NCBI GenBank assembly: GCA_963825505.1
Contig: CAWGTL010000003.1
Location: 1-64,000, forward strand
Reading direction: 5' to 3'
Length of the DNA: 64,000 bases
Origin: JBBQSN01 sp963825505
Lineage (GTDB): Bacteria > Actinomycetota > Actinomycetes > Actinomycetales > CAWJMD01
This document shows positions 16,539-25,370 of this stretch, piece by piece (the first letter of the stretch is position 1; each line of letters opens with the position of its first letter). The position numbers and the translations under genes were made by a program. Under the pieces are notes generated by a model that worked only from the letters and a program-made list of their open reading frames with translations, did no database searches and was not told the origin of the DNA.

Positions 16539-17594
16539 GTGACCCGTCCACCGGCAGGCGACCGCCTCCCGCTCCCGTCCCCGCGCGGTCCACTCACCGC
16601 CGCGCTGCTCACCACGCTGGTCGGTGACCCCGGCACCGTCGACCTGCGATCGGTGCAGGTCTCGACCACCACCGACGCCGTCCTCGACGACGACCTCCAG
16701 CTCGCGCTGTTCATGCTCTACGAGCTGCACTACCGCGGTCTCGAGGGCGTCGACGACCGGTGGGAGTGGGCGCCGGACCTGCTGCGCCTGCGCGGCGAGC
16801 TCGAGGCGAGGTTCGAGGCGGCGCTGGACGACCGGCTCGGCGAGGCGCCCGAGGTCGCGACCGCGGACGAGCTCGAGGCGGTGCTGGACGACCTCACCCG
16901 TCCCGACCCGGGCGGTCGGCTCACCGGGTTCATCGCCCGCAAGGCCGAGGTCGAGCACCTGCGCGAGCTGCTGGCCCACCGCTCGGTGTACCACCTGAAG
17001 GAGGCCGACCCGCACACCTGGGCGGTCCCCCGGCTGCACGGCGGGCCGAAGGCGGCGTTGGTCGAGATCCAGGCCGACGAGTACGGCGGCGGCCGCCCGG
17101 AGTGGGTGCACGCGACCTTGTTCGCGCAGGCGATGCGGGGCGTCGGGCTGGACGACGCCTACGGCTCGCTGGCCGACGTCGTCCCGGGCGTGTCGCTCGC
17201 CGTCGTCAACGCGATGAGCCTGTTCGGGCTGCACCGCCGGCACCGCGGGGCGTGCGTCGGTCACCTCACGGCGTTCGAGATGACGTCCACCCACCCGAAC
17301 CGGCGGTACGCCCAGGGAGCACGGCGCCTCGGCCTCGGCCCGGAGGTCACGGCGTACTTCGACGAGCACGTCGAGGCCGACGCGGTGCACGAGCAGATCG
17401 CCTGCCACGACCTCGCCGGTGGCCTGGTGCGGCAGGACCCGTCGCTGTCCGCCGACGTCCTGCGCGGCGCCCGCACCGCCCTGCTGCTCGACGACCTGGT
17501 CGCCGACCACCTGCTCACCTCGTGGGCGGACGGCACCACGTCGTTGCGCGCGCCGCTGGACGACCCCGCCCCGGCTCTCGACCGGACCGCCTGA
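16539..17594 (+). CDS. Iron-containing redox enzyme (haem-oxygenase-like fold)
   Basis: 351-residue protein of the haem-oxygenase-like di-iron superfamily. Candidate metal-binding residues are in FMLYELHYRG, IQADEYGGG, HLTAFEMTS, and ADAVHEQIACHD, each a Glu/His-containing helix as expected for the fold. Some relatives perform oxidative chemistry on small molecules; the substrate here is unknown. GTG at 16539 is preferred (TACAAC seven bases upstream), but an in-frame ATG at 16503 is possible. It is divergent from the CDGSH protein, a plausible electron donor. It ends four bases before the convergent icd stop. Confidence 0.82.
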   Translation: MTRPPAGDRLPLPSPRGPLTAALLTTLVGDPGTVDLRSVQVSTTTDAVLDDDLQLALFMLYELHYRGLEGVDDRWEWAPDLLRLRGELEARFEAALDDRLGEAPEVATADELEAVLDDLTRPDPGGRLTGFIARKAEVEHLRELLAHRSVYHLKEADPHTWAVPRLHGGPKAALVEIQADEYGGGRPEWVHATLFAQAMRGVGLDDAYGSLADVVPGVSLAVVNAMSLFGLHRRHRGACVGHLTAFEMTSTHPNRRYAQGARRLGLGPEVTAYFDEHVEADAVHEQIACHDLAGGLVRQDPSLSADVLRGARTALLLDDLVADHLLTSWADGTTSLRAPLDDPAPALDRTA

Positions 17595-17598
17595 CCCG

Positions 17599-19846
17599 TC
17601 AGCGCCCGAGGCGGGCGAGGACCTCGTTGAAGGTGGCGGAGGGGCGCATCACGGCGTCGACCTTGTCGCGGTCGGGGCGGTAGTAGCCGCCGATGTCGAC
17701 CGGTTGCCCCTGGACGGCGAGCAGCTCGCCGGTGATGGTCTCCTCGTTGTCGCCGAGCGCCTGGGCGATCTCGGTGAACGCGGCGGCCAGCTCGGCGTCG
17801 TCGGTCTGCTCGGCGAGCTCGCGGGCCCAGTAGAGGGCCAGGTAGAAGTGGCTGCCGCGGTTGTCGATCTGGCCGACCTTGCGGGCGGGAGAGCGGTTCT
17901 CGTCGAGGAAGGTGCCGGTGGCGCGGTCGAGCGTGTCGGCCAGCACCTGGGCCCGGGGGTTGTCGGTGGACTGCGCCAGGTGCTCGAGGCTCACGGCGAG
18001 GGCGAGGAACTCACCGAGGCTGTCCCAGCGCAGGTAGTTCTCCTTCACCAGCTGCTGCACGTGCTTCGGCGCGGAACCGCCCGCGCCGGTCTCGAACAGA
18101 CCGCCGCCGTTGATGAGCGGGACGACGGACAGCATCTTCGCGCTGGTGCCGAGCTCGAGGATCGGGAACAGGTCGGTGAGGTAGTCGCGAAGCACGTTGC
18201 CCGTGACGGAGATGGCGTTCTCGCCGCGCCGGACCCGCTCCAGCGTGAACGCCATCGCCTCGGCCGGCGCCATGATCTCGATCGTCAGGCCGTCGGTGTC
18301 GTGCTCGGGCAGGTACTGCTCCACCTTGCGGATCAGCTCGGCGTCGTGGGCGCGGTCGGCGTCGAGCCAGAACACGGCCGGGTCGCCGGTGGCGCGGGCG
18401 CGGGTGACCGCGAGCTTGACCCAGTCGCGGACGGGGACGTCCTGCGTGCGGCACATCCGCCAGATGTCACCCTCGGCGACCTCGTGCTCGAGCAACGTCG
18501 CGCCGGAGCCGTCGACGACGCGCACCGTTCCCGCAGAGGCGAGCTCGAAGGTCTTGTCGTGGCTGCCGTACTCCTCGGCGGCGCGGGCCATCAGCCCGAC
18601 GTTGGGCACCGTGCCCATCGTGGCGGGGTCGAAGGCGCCGTTGGCCCGGCAGTCGTCGAGGACGACCTGGTAGATCGGTGCATAGCTGGAGTCCGGGATC
18701 ACCGCGAGGGTGTCGGCCTCCTGGCCGTCCGGGCCCCACATGTGGCCGGAGGTGCGGATCATCGCGGGCATCGAGGCGTCGACGATCACGTCGCTCGGCA
18801 CGTGCAGGTTGGTGATGCCGCGGTCGGAGTCGACCATCGCCAGCGCCGGGCCGTCGGCGAGCTCGGCCTCGAAGGAGGCCGTGATCGCGTCGCCGCCGTC
18901 GACCTCCTCGAGCCCGGAGAGGATGCCGCCGAGGCCGTCGTTCGGGCTGAGACCCGCCGCCTTGAGAGCGGCGCCGTGCTCGGCGAAGGTCCTGGGGAGG
19001 AACGCCTTCACCACGTGGCCGAAGATGATCGGGTCGGAGACCTTCATCATGGTCGCCTTGAGGTGCACCGAGAACAGCACGCCCTCGTCCTTGGCGCGTG
19101 CCACCTGGGCGGTGAGGAACTCCCGCAGCGCGGCCACGTGCAGCACCGTGCCGTCGACGACGTCGCCCGCGCCGACCGTCACGCCGTCCTTGAGCACCGT
19201 GGTCGTGCCGTCGGCCGCGACGTGCTCGATCCGCAGCTCGCCGTCGGCCCCGACCACCGCGGAGGTCTCGTTCGAGCGGAAGTCGTCGGCGGTCATGTGC
19301 GCCACGTTCGTGCGCGAGTCGCTCGTCCAGGCGCCCATCGAGTGCGGGTGCCTGCGTGCGTAGCTCTTGACCGACGCAGGAGCGCGCCGGTCCGAGTTGC
19401 CCTCGCGCAGAACCGGGTTCACCGCGCTGCCCTTGACCTTGTCGTACCGGGCGCGGACGTCCTTCGTCCTCGTCGGTGGTCGGCTCGTCCGGGTAGGCGG
19501 GCAGGTCGTAGCCCTGCGCACGCAGCTCGGCGACGACGGCCTTGAGCTGCGGCACCGACGCAGACACGTTGGGCAGCTTGATGATGTTCGCCTCGGGCCG
19601 GGTGGCGAGCTCGCCGAGCTCGCCGAGCGCGTCCGGCACCCGCTGGTCCTCGGGCAGCAGGTCGGCGAAGGCGGCCAGCACGCGGCCGGACAGCGAGATG
19701 TCGGGGGCGTGCACCTGCACGCCGGCGGTCGAGGTGTACGCCGAGACGATCGGCAGCAACGAGTGCGTCGCCAGCGCGGGTGCCTCGTCGGTGTACGTCC
19801 AGAAGATCTGACCCTGCTGGGTGGCGCTGCTGACCGGGCTGCTCAC
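17599..19846 (-). pseudogene. icd: Monomeric NADP isocitrate dehydrogenase, frameshifted
   Basis: TCA-cycle enzyme converting isocitrate to 2-oxoglutarate, monomeric type of about 745 residues. The N-terminal ~125 residues (IFWTYTDEAPALATHSLLP, PNVSASVPQLKAVVAELRAQGYDLPAYPDEPTT) are in one frame. The rest (DVRARYDKVKGSAVNPVLREGNSDRRAPASV to the C-terminus ARLGR) is in another. The switch falls within a short purine-rich run at about 19461-19473: removing one base restores DEPTTDEDKDVRARYDKV, which matches the family. Everything else is intact, so this is one extra base in an otherwise healthy gene, either a sequencing error or a very recent mutation. GTG start at 19846 with a TamR-like site upstream. 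Confidence 0.93.
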
Positions 19847-19870
19847 CGGGTGCTCCGTCCGTCTCGGAAG

Positions 19871-19888
19871 TAGTTCGACGTCAAGATA
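19871..19888 (-). promoter_or_regulatory. TamR-like (MarR family) operator upstream of icd
   Basis: On the minus strand TATCTTGACGTCGAACTA is an imperfect 9+9 palindrome. It resembles the TATCTCGATGTCAAGATA-type site that, from memory, Streptomyces TamR binds at tam, aconitase and isocitrate dehydrogenase promoters. It lies 25 bases before the icd start. No tamR-like gene is in the window. Confidence 0.45.
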
Positions 19889-19978
19889 TCGGACCGCGCG
19901 GATCGCGCCAGACCGCCGCGGGTGGCCGTACCGTGTGACCAGGTCCGGCGGTGCAGCCGGGCCGAGGGGGTGGGTGCG

Positions 19979-20266
19979 ATGTTCCGGGACCTGGCCGACA
20001 ACCCGTGGCTGCTGCTGGTGGTCGTGGTGGGGTTCGTCCTGATGGTGCTCGTCGTGGTCGGGGTCGTGGTGGCCGGGGTGATCGCGAACGGGAGCGCCCG
20101 GCGGCGACCCCGCCGGCGCAACGGGTACTCCGACGCCGGCTGGTACGGCGCCGGCGCCGTGGGTGCCTCGTGCGGCGGCGACAGCGGGTCGAGCGGCGAC
20201 AGCGGGGGTGGGTCGTCCTGCGGCGGCGGCTCCTCGTGCGGGGGCGGCTGCGGCAGCAGCGGCTGA
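19979..20266 (+). CDS. Small membrane peptide with Gly/Ser/Cys-rich tail, candidate MNIO substrate
   Basis: 95-residue protein: short head (MFRDLADNPWLL), one strong transmembrane segment (about residues 10-36), a basic Arg-rich patch, then a tail of Gly, Ser and four Cys ending SSCGGGCGSSG. It has the same architecture as the 62-residue peptide at 22679, which lies in the MNIO operon and ends CGGGCGS. ATG at 19979 was chosen because the hydrophobic segment follows directly and GAGGGGG precedes it; TACCGT at 19929 could be its -10. The mdh gene separates it from the MNIO operon. Families with this tail beside DUF692 enzymes are known as suspected modified peptides; function unproven. Confidence 0.7.
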   Translation: MFRDLADNPWLLLVVVVGFVLMVLVVVGVVVAGVIANGSARRRPRRRNGYSDAGWYGAGAVGASCGGDSGSSGDSGGGSSCGGGSSCGGGCGSSG

Positions 20267-20318
20267 CCTGCGCTAGCGTCGGGATGCCCGTTCCGCCCGC
20301 CCGCGAAGGGAACCTGCG

Positions 20319-21320
20319 TTGAGCGCCCTCTCCGTCCAGCAGCCCGTCAAGATCGCCGTCACCGGTGCCGCCGGCCAGATCGGCTACAGCCTGCTGTTCC
20401 GCCTCGCCTGCGGCGACCTGCTCGGGCCCGACACCCCGGTCGAGCTGCGCCTGCTGGAGATCACCCCGGCGCTGAAGGCGCTCGAGGGCGTCGTGATGGA
20501 GCTCGACGACTGCGCCTTCCCCACGCTCGCGAAGGTCGAGATCGGCGACGACGCCGCCACCGTGTTCGACGGCGTCAACCTGGCGCTGCTCGTCGGCGCC
20601 CGTCCGCGCACCGCGGGCATGGAGCGCGGCGACCTGCTGGAGGCCAACGGCGCCATCTTCACCGCGCAGGGCAAGGCGCTGAACGAGGTCGCGGCGTCGG
20701 ACGTGCGGATCGGCGTCACCGGCAACCCCGCGAACACCAACGCGCTCATCGCGATGACGAACGCGCCGGACATCCCCACCGAGCGGTTCTCGGCGCTGAC
20801 CCGGCTCGACCACAACCGCGCGATCTCGCAGCTGTCGGCCAAGACCGGCGCCGCCGTCACCGAGATCCGGAAGATGACGATCTGGGGCAACCACTCGGCC
20901 ACCCAGTACCCCGACATCTTCCACGCCGAGGTCGGCGGCCGGAACGCCGCCGAGGTCGTCGACGACCAGGCGTGGCTGGAGGACGACTTCATCCCCACCG
21001 TCGCCAAGCGCGGCGCGGCCATCATCGCGGCCCGCGGCTCCTCGTCCGCCGCCAGCGCTGCCTCGGCGACGATCGACGCGGCCCGCGACTGGCTCCAGGG
21101 CTCGGCAGAGGGCGACTGGGTCTCGATGGCCGTCCGCTCGGACGGCTCCTACGGGGTGCCCGAGGGCATCGTCTCCTCGTTCCCGGTCACCACCTCCGGC
21201 GGCGACTGGAGCATCGTCCAGGGCCTGGAGATCGACGACTTCTCCCGTGGCCGGATCGACGCCTCCGTCGCGGAGCTGCAGGAGGAGAAGGACGCCGTCA
21301 CCCAGCTCGGGCTGATCTGA
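20319..21320 (+). CDS. mdh: Malate dehydrogenase
   Basis: NAD-dependent malate dehydrogenase of the 330-residue (cytosolic-like) type found in actinobacteria, 333 residues. It shows the NAD-binding VTGAAGQIGYSLLFRLACGD, substrate-binding RPRTAGMERGDLL, NPANTNALIA, LTRLDHNRA, and the catalytic-His region MTIWGNHSATQYPD. The start is a TTG with GAAGGGAA about eight bases upstream, which keeps the conserved VKIAVTGAAG at the usual distance. It completes a TCA group in the window with icd and sucCD. It sits, oddly, between two genes for Gly/Cys-rich peptide biology. Confidence 0.97.
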   Translation: MSALSVQQPVKIAVTGAAGQIGYSLLFRLACGDLLGPDTPVELRLLEITPALKALEGVVMELDDCAFPTLAKVEIGDDAATVFDGVNLALLVGARPRTAGMERGDLLEANGAIFTAQGKALNEVAASDVRIGVTGNPANTNALIAMTNAPDIPTERFSALTRLDHNRAISQLSAKTGAAVTEIRKMTIWGNHSATQYPDIFHAEVGGRNAAEVVDDQAWLEDDFIPTVAKRGAAIIAARGSSSAASAASATIDAARDWLQGSAEGDWVSMAVRSDGSYGVPEGIVSSFPVTTSGGDWSIVQGLEIDDFSRGRIDASVAELQEEKDAVTQLGLI

Positions 21321-21354
21321 GGGCCGATCCGCAGACGAGCGACCACTCCGGCCC

Positions 21355-21360
21355 TACGCT
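21355..21360 (+). promoter_or_regulatory. -10 element for MNIO operon
   Basis: TACGCT is followed by six bases (GGAGGC) and then ATG. The GGAGG is only one base from the ATG, too close for normal ribosome binding, so a leaderless start is more likely. Confidence 0.5.
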
Positions 21361-21366
21361 GGAGGC

Positions 21367-22242
21367 ATGGAGGGCTCATCGCTCGCCGGACGGGGGGTGG
21401 GGGTCGCGTGGCGGCCCCCGCTGGACGACTGGTTGCTCGACCGCGCCGGAGACCAGCCGCACCCGCTGAGGTTCAGCGAGGTCGTCGCCGAGAACGTCTC
21501 CCCCGCAACGCTTCCCGCCAAGATCACGGCGCTCGTCGCGCGCGGCGTCGCCATCGTGCCGCACGGCGTCGGGCTGGGTCTCGCGGGCGCGGACCTGCCC
21601 GACGCGGGACGGCTGGCCCACCTCGCCGACCTCGCCGTCGCGCTCGACGCACCCCTGGTCAGCGAGCACGTCGCGTTCGTCCGCGCCGGCGCCGGGGGGC
21701 ACGACGAGCTGCACGCGGACGTGCTCGAGGCCGGGCACCTGGTGCCCGCGCCCCGCACGCGCGAGGCGCTCGAGGTGCTGGTCGAGAACGTCCGCGCCGC
21801 GCAGGACGCCCTGCCGGTACCCCTCGCGCTGGAGAACGTCGCCGCCACCCTGGCCTGGCCCGAGGACGAGCTGGACGAGCCCGCCTTCCTCACCGAGCTG
21901 GTGGAGCGCACCGGCTGCTGGGTGCTGCTCGACGTCGCGAACCTCTACGCCACCTGCCAGGCGCACGGCGGCGACCCGCACGCCCTGCTCGCCCGGATGC
22001 CGCTGGAACGGGTGGCCTACGGGCACGTGGCCGGCGGCGCGGTGCAGCACGGGGTGTACCTCGACACCCACGCCCACCCGGTGCCGCCGCCGGTGCTCGA
22101 CCTCGTCACCGACCTCCTCGAACGCACCGGCCCGGACGGACCGCCGCTGCTGCTCGAGCGGGACGAGGACGTCTCCGTCGCCACCGTGGCCCCCGAGCTC
22201 GACGCGCTCCGCGCCCGGCTGCCCGCGGCGGTGCCGTCGTGA
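21367..22242 (+). CDS. MNIO (DUF692) multinuclear non-haem iron oxidase
   Basis: 291-residue TIM-barrel enzyme of the DUF692/MNIO family (BufB, MbnB and TglH type). These use two or three iron ions to modify cysteines in ribosomally made peptides, for example to thiazole/oxazolone or 5-thiooxazole-type products. Family motifs are seen in order: SEVVAENV, PHGVGLGLAG with H66, SEHVAF with E100/H101, ALENVAA with E156, LLDVANLY with D189, HVAGG with H220, DTHAHPV, and LLERDEDV with E264. It heads a tight operon: the next gene overlaps its TGA (GTGA) and a small Gly/Cys peptide gene follows. No transporter or protease is adjacent. Confidence 0.9.
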   Translation: MEGSSLAGRGVGVAWRPPLDDWLLDRAGDQPHPLRFSEVVAENVSPATLPAKITALVARGVAIVPHGVGLGLAGADLPDAGRLAHLADLAVALDAPLVSEHVAFVRAGAGGHDELHADVLEAGHLVPAPRTREALEVLVENVRAAQDALPVPLALENVAATLAWPEDELDEPAFLTELVERTGCWVLLDVANLYATCQAHGGDPHALLARMPLERVAYGHVAGGAVQHGVYLDTHAHPVPPPVLDLVTDLLERTGPDGPPLLLERDEDVSVATVAPELDALRARLPAAVPS

Positions 22243-22691
22243 GCGGCACCGCGGGTGCGCGGGAACGCTTGCGCGCCAGGCAGTCCGAGGTGCTCAGCGA
22301 GATCGTCGCCGGTCGGGTGCCCGACGGCTTCGACGAGCGGACGACCACCGTGACGGGCCTGGTGCTGCGGTCCAAGCGCCGCCGGGCCGCCGTGCACGTG
22401 GCGCCGTTCCTGGCCGCCGTCCCGTCGCTGGCCGAGCGGTTCGACGAGTACGCGCTGGCGCACCCGCCGGCGGCGTGCGCGCACGACGACGCCGACGCCT
22501 TCGCCGCGTGGGCAGGCGCCAGGGGTCAGCTGGACACCGCGCCGGCCCGGCAGGGCTGGCGCGCCCGGCAGGTCGAGCTCGGCCGACGACGGCTCGCCGT
22601 GGTCGGACGTGGACGCCGTCGACGCCTCGTCGTCGGCGTCGGGGCGTGGGTCTACGACATCGGAGGGGGGAGGTCGACGTGGAAGGACTGA
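22239..22691 (+). CDS. MNIO partner protein (short, SCO6045/DUF2063-like position)
   Basis: 150-residue basic protein. The N-terminal half (RLRARQSEVLSEIVAGRVPDG, then FDERTTTVTGLVLRSKRRRA and FLAAVPSLAERFDEYA) is predicted helical. It resembles the small partner proteins that follow actinobacterial DUF692 genes and hold the peptide substrate, in the role DUF2063/BufC plays elsewhere. I recall the name SCO6045-like for this group but could not verify it. The C-terminus is Arg-rich. GTG at 22239 overlaps the MNIO stop, and its 3' end overlaps the next peptide gene by 13 bases, so the three are translationally coupled. Confidence 0.7.
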   Translation: MSGTAGARERLRARQSEVLSEIVAGRVPDGFDERTTTVTGLVLRSKRRRAAVHVAPFLAAVPSLAERFDEYALAHPPAACAHDDADAFAAWAGARGQLDTAPARQGWRARQVELGRRRLAVVGRGRRRRLVVGVGAWVYDIGGGRSTWKD

Positions 22692-22867
22692 GCACGTTGC
22701 TGGTGTTCTTCGCAGCGGCCGTGATCGTGGTGCTCGCCCTGATCGGTCTGGTCGCCAACGCGGGCAGGCACCAGCGCGACCCGCACCGCCGCGGTGACGA
22801 CGGCGGCGGGGTCGGCTGCGGCTCCGACGGAGGCGGCGGCGGCTGCGGCGGCGGCTGCGGCAGCTAG
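22679..22867 (+). CDS. 62-residue membrane peptide with Gly/Cys tail, candidate MNIO substrate
   Basis: A GTG with GGAGG 11 bases upstream opens a 62-residue frame: one transmembrane helix (LLVFFAAAVIVVLALIGLVA), a charged linker, and a Gly-rich tail with three Cys ending GGCGGGCGS. The gene begins inside the end of the partner gene and is the last of the MNIO operon, where precursor peptides of such systems often lie. The larger peptide at 19979 has the same plan. The membrane helix in place of a cleavable leader is unusual for a peptide natural product and suggests a membrane-tethered modified tail. Function not demonstrated. Confidence 0.7.
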   Translation: MEGLSTLLVFFAAAVIVVLALIGLVANAGRHQRDPHRRGDDGGGVGCGSDGGGGGCGGGCGS

Positions 22868-22883
22868 CGGCGCAGCACCCCGA

Positions 22884-25235
22884 TCAGCAGGCCGGGGCGC
22901 CGTAGTCGCCGTCGCCCGTGCGCTCGGCGATGACGGCGGCCCTGATCCAGTCGTTCGACTTGGTCTTGAAGAACCCGTTCCAGTTCGTCGGGCCCGGGTA
23001 GACCGGGTAGGCGTCGCCGCGGCTGTGGCAGACCACGGTGACCTTGGTGCCGTTGTCGAGCCACCGGTTGGCGCCGTTCCAGCCCTTGCACTCGCCGTTG
23101 TTGCTCGCCCACGCACCGCCCCGCTTGCCCTGCGTGGCGCAGGTGCCACCCAGGTTGGTGTCGGCGACGGTGAAGGTCGCCTCCCACGGCGGCGGGTCTG
23201 CCGTGGTGACGTCGACGGCACGGAACTCGCTCACCACGCCGGAGTCGTCGCGGGCGAACACCCGCAGCGTGTAGGCCTGGCTCGGCCCGAGACCGCCCCA
23301 GGTGTACTGCTGGGCGTTGCCCTGGGCCTCGAACCCGATCACGAGGTCACCGTTGGCGCGCTCGATCCGGTACTGCAGCGGGCCGGTCTTGTCGTTCGGC
23401 GGGTCCCACGCGATCGTCAGCGAGCTCTGGGTGCGGTCGCTCTGCCGCAGGTTCGTGACCGGCTTGGTGGGCGGGCAGGCCGGGGCCGCACCCGACGGCG
23501 CGGAGCGGGTGCGCTGGCCGTCGGTGCCCACCGCGATCACGACGAAGGTGTGCTCGACGCAGCCACCGAACTGGTCCGCGGTGAACTCGTTCGCCCCGGT
23601 CTGCCGGATCCGCGGCGACCCTCCGCCCGAGGCGACCTCCAGCTCGAAGCTGGCCACGGCGCCTCCACCGGCTCCGGGCTGGAAGGTGATCGCGTTCGCG
23701 TGGCTGCCCACGGTGACGCCGGTGATCGCCGGCTGCGCCGGTGCGGACGGCGGCGGCGGGGTGGTGGGCGGCGGCTCGGTGGTGCTGGGCGGAGGCGTGG
23801 TGGTCGGCGGCGGCTCGGTGGTGCTCGGCGGCGGCGTGGTGGTGGGCCCGCCGGTACCGGTGGGCGACGGCGATCCGCCGGTGCCGGTGGGGTTCGGCAC
23901 CCCCGGGCCGCCGGTGGACGTGCTCGTCGGCTGGCCGGTGGGCTCACCGGTCGGCTCGCCCGTCGGGTCGCCGGTGGGCGTGCTGGTGGGCCCGGGGTCC
24001 GGCTGGTCGGTCTCGACCGGGTCCGGCGGGTCGACCGGGTCCGGCAGGTCGGCCGGGGTGTCCTCCGGCGGGTGGCGTTCTGCGCCACCTCCTCGTCGAA
24101 CTTGGTGACCGTCGACGGCCTCGGAGCCGCCGGAGAAGATCACCGCCTCGTTCGAGGACGGGTCGTTGGCGACGACGTTGCCGTCGTCGAGGAACAGGTC
24201 GAACTCGCCCGGGCCGTCAGCGCGCACGGCGACCTCGTTGGGCGCCTCGCGCCCGGTGATGTCGAGCACGAGCGTGCCGCCGGTGGAGTAGTTCGGCACG
24301 AACACGAGGTTGTCGACGACCACCGGGGCGCCGAAGTCGTCGCCGCAGCTCTCCGACGGCAGGGCGACGTTGGCGCTGCTGCGCGCGGCGACGGCGAGCA
24401 CCGACACCTGGCACCCGGCGGGGTCGAGCACCGCGATGTCGCGGTCGGAGGAGGCGCTGACCAGCAGCTGCTCGGGGTCGGCGTCGCGCGCGACGCCCAG
24501 CGGCATCGCCTCGGACACCGTGCCGTCGCCCAGCACCCGGACGGCACCCGCGGCGACGTCGAGCGCGTGGACGACGCCGCCGACGACGGTGAGCGGCGCC
24601 GTGCCGCCGGAGGTGACCTTGAGGGTGCCGCGGACGCCCTCGGCGTCGGCGTGCACGACCCGCCCGGTGCCGGTGAGCGCGGCCCACAGCACGCCCTCGC
24701 CGTCGACGACCACCGAGCCGACCTCGCCACCGAGCTCGAGCGCCTCGCCGGCCGGCTCGAGGGTCTCGGCGTCGAGCACCTGCACGTCGCCGGAGGCGAG
24801 GTCGACCACGTAGGTGCTGCCGCCGCCGACCAGCACGGTGCTGCCGGTACCGCCGGTGTCGACCGCGACCGACGACGACAGCGAGGCGTCGTCGATGAGG
24901 GTCAGCACGCCGGTGGCGGCGTCGTAGGCGTAGGCCCGGCCGTCGCGGTAGACCACCTGGAGCTGGGTGCCGTCGCCGGTGGCCACCTGGATCTCGGCCG
25001 TCGGCCGGCCGGACGTGCCGTCGACCAGGGTCACCACGCCGCGCGGGTCGGTGGGCAGCCAGACGGCGCCGTCACCGAGGTCGAGCAGCGCCTTGGAGGC
25101 CCCCTGCCCGAGCGCGACCGCCACGGAGCCGACGAGCAGCGACAGCGCCAGGCCGACGGACACGAAGCCCGATGGTGACGACAGCCGCGCGCGCAGCGAG
25201 CCGTGCCCGCTGGACGTGAGCCCCGTGAGTGACAA
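22884..25235 (-). CDS. Membrane-anchored beta-propeller/FN3 surface protein
   Basis: 783 residues: N-terminal transmembrane anchor (about residues 22-43), ~330 residues of repeated VDG/VLD strands suggesting a beta-propeller, a Pro/Thr/Gly-rich linker with PTGEPTG and PPPSTTEPPP repeats, two fibronectin type III domains (about 500-680), and a Cys-containing C-terminal domain ending GDYGAPAC. TTG at 25235 has GAGGGAG upstream. It is downstream of the MoxR-DUF58-transglutaminase-like genes and probably belongs to that surface system. Residues about 375-389 (GHQVRRGGGAERHP) are out of frame relative to a sensible VTKFDEEVAQNAT reading, as if two compensating single-base indels had occurred near 24110 and 24071. 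Confidence 0.82.
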   Translation of the reverse strand: MSLTGLTSSGHGSLRARLSSPSGFVSVGLALSLLVGSVAVALGQGASKALLDLGDGAVWLPTDPRGVVTLVDGTSGRPTAEIQVATGDGTQLQVVYRDGRAYAYDAATGVLTLIDDASLSSSVAVDTGGTGSTVLVGGGSTYVVDLASGDVQVLDAETLEPAGEALELGGEVGSVVVDGEGVLWAALTGTGRVVHADAEGVRGTLKVTSGGTAPLTVVGGVVHALDVAAGAVRVLGDGTVSEAMPLGVARDADPEQLLVSASSDRDIAVLDPAGCQVSVLAVAARSSANVALPSESCGDDFGAPVVVDNLVFVPNYSTGGTLVLDITGREAPNEVAVRADGPGEFDLFLDDGNVVANDPSSNEAVIFSGGSEAVDGHQVRRGGGAERHPPEDTPADLPDPVDPPDPVETDQPDPGPTSTPTGDPTGEPTGEPTGQPTSTSTGGPGVPNPTGTGGSPSPTGTGGPTTTPPPSTTEPPPTTTPPPSTTEPPPTTPPPPSAPAQPAITGVTVGSHANAITFQPGAGGGAVASFELEVASGGGSPRIRQTGANEFTADQFGGCVEHTFVVIAVGTDGQRTRSAPSGAAPACPPTKPVTNLRQSDRTQSSLTIAWDPPNDKTGPLQYRIERANGDLVIGFEAQGNAQQYTWGGLGPSQAYTLRVFARDDSGVVSEFRAVDVTTADPPPWEATFTVADTNLGGTCATQGKRGGAWASNNGECKGWNGANRWLDNGTKVTVVCHSRGDAYPVYPGPTNWNGFFKTKSNDWIRAAVIAERTGDGDYGAPAC
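23761..23835 (-). repeat. Tandem 36/39-bp repeat coding Pro/Thr linker
   Basis: Two adjacent copies (23761-23796 and 23797-23835), differing by a few bases and one inserted codon, encode PPPSTTEPPPTT-type linker in the FN3 protein. A separate short-period GEPT repeat lies at about 23930-23980. Confidence 0.7.
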
Positions 25236-25370
25236 GCCGAACTCCCTCGTGGAGGACGCGGCCGTGGGCCGGTCCCGATGGTGATCCCCTGCTGCAGCGT
25301 ACCGAGCCGCGCGTCGCGGCCCGACCCGTCGGGACCGACCCTGTGGACAACCCCGACGCGAGCCGCCCGG

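Noticed and set aside
23930..23990. Short tandem repeats that could suggest a CRISPR-like array
   Set aside because: They encode a Pro/Thr/Gly linker (GEPT) in frame within the FN3 protein, with no spacers.
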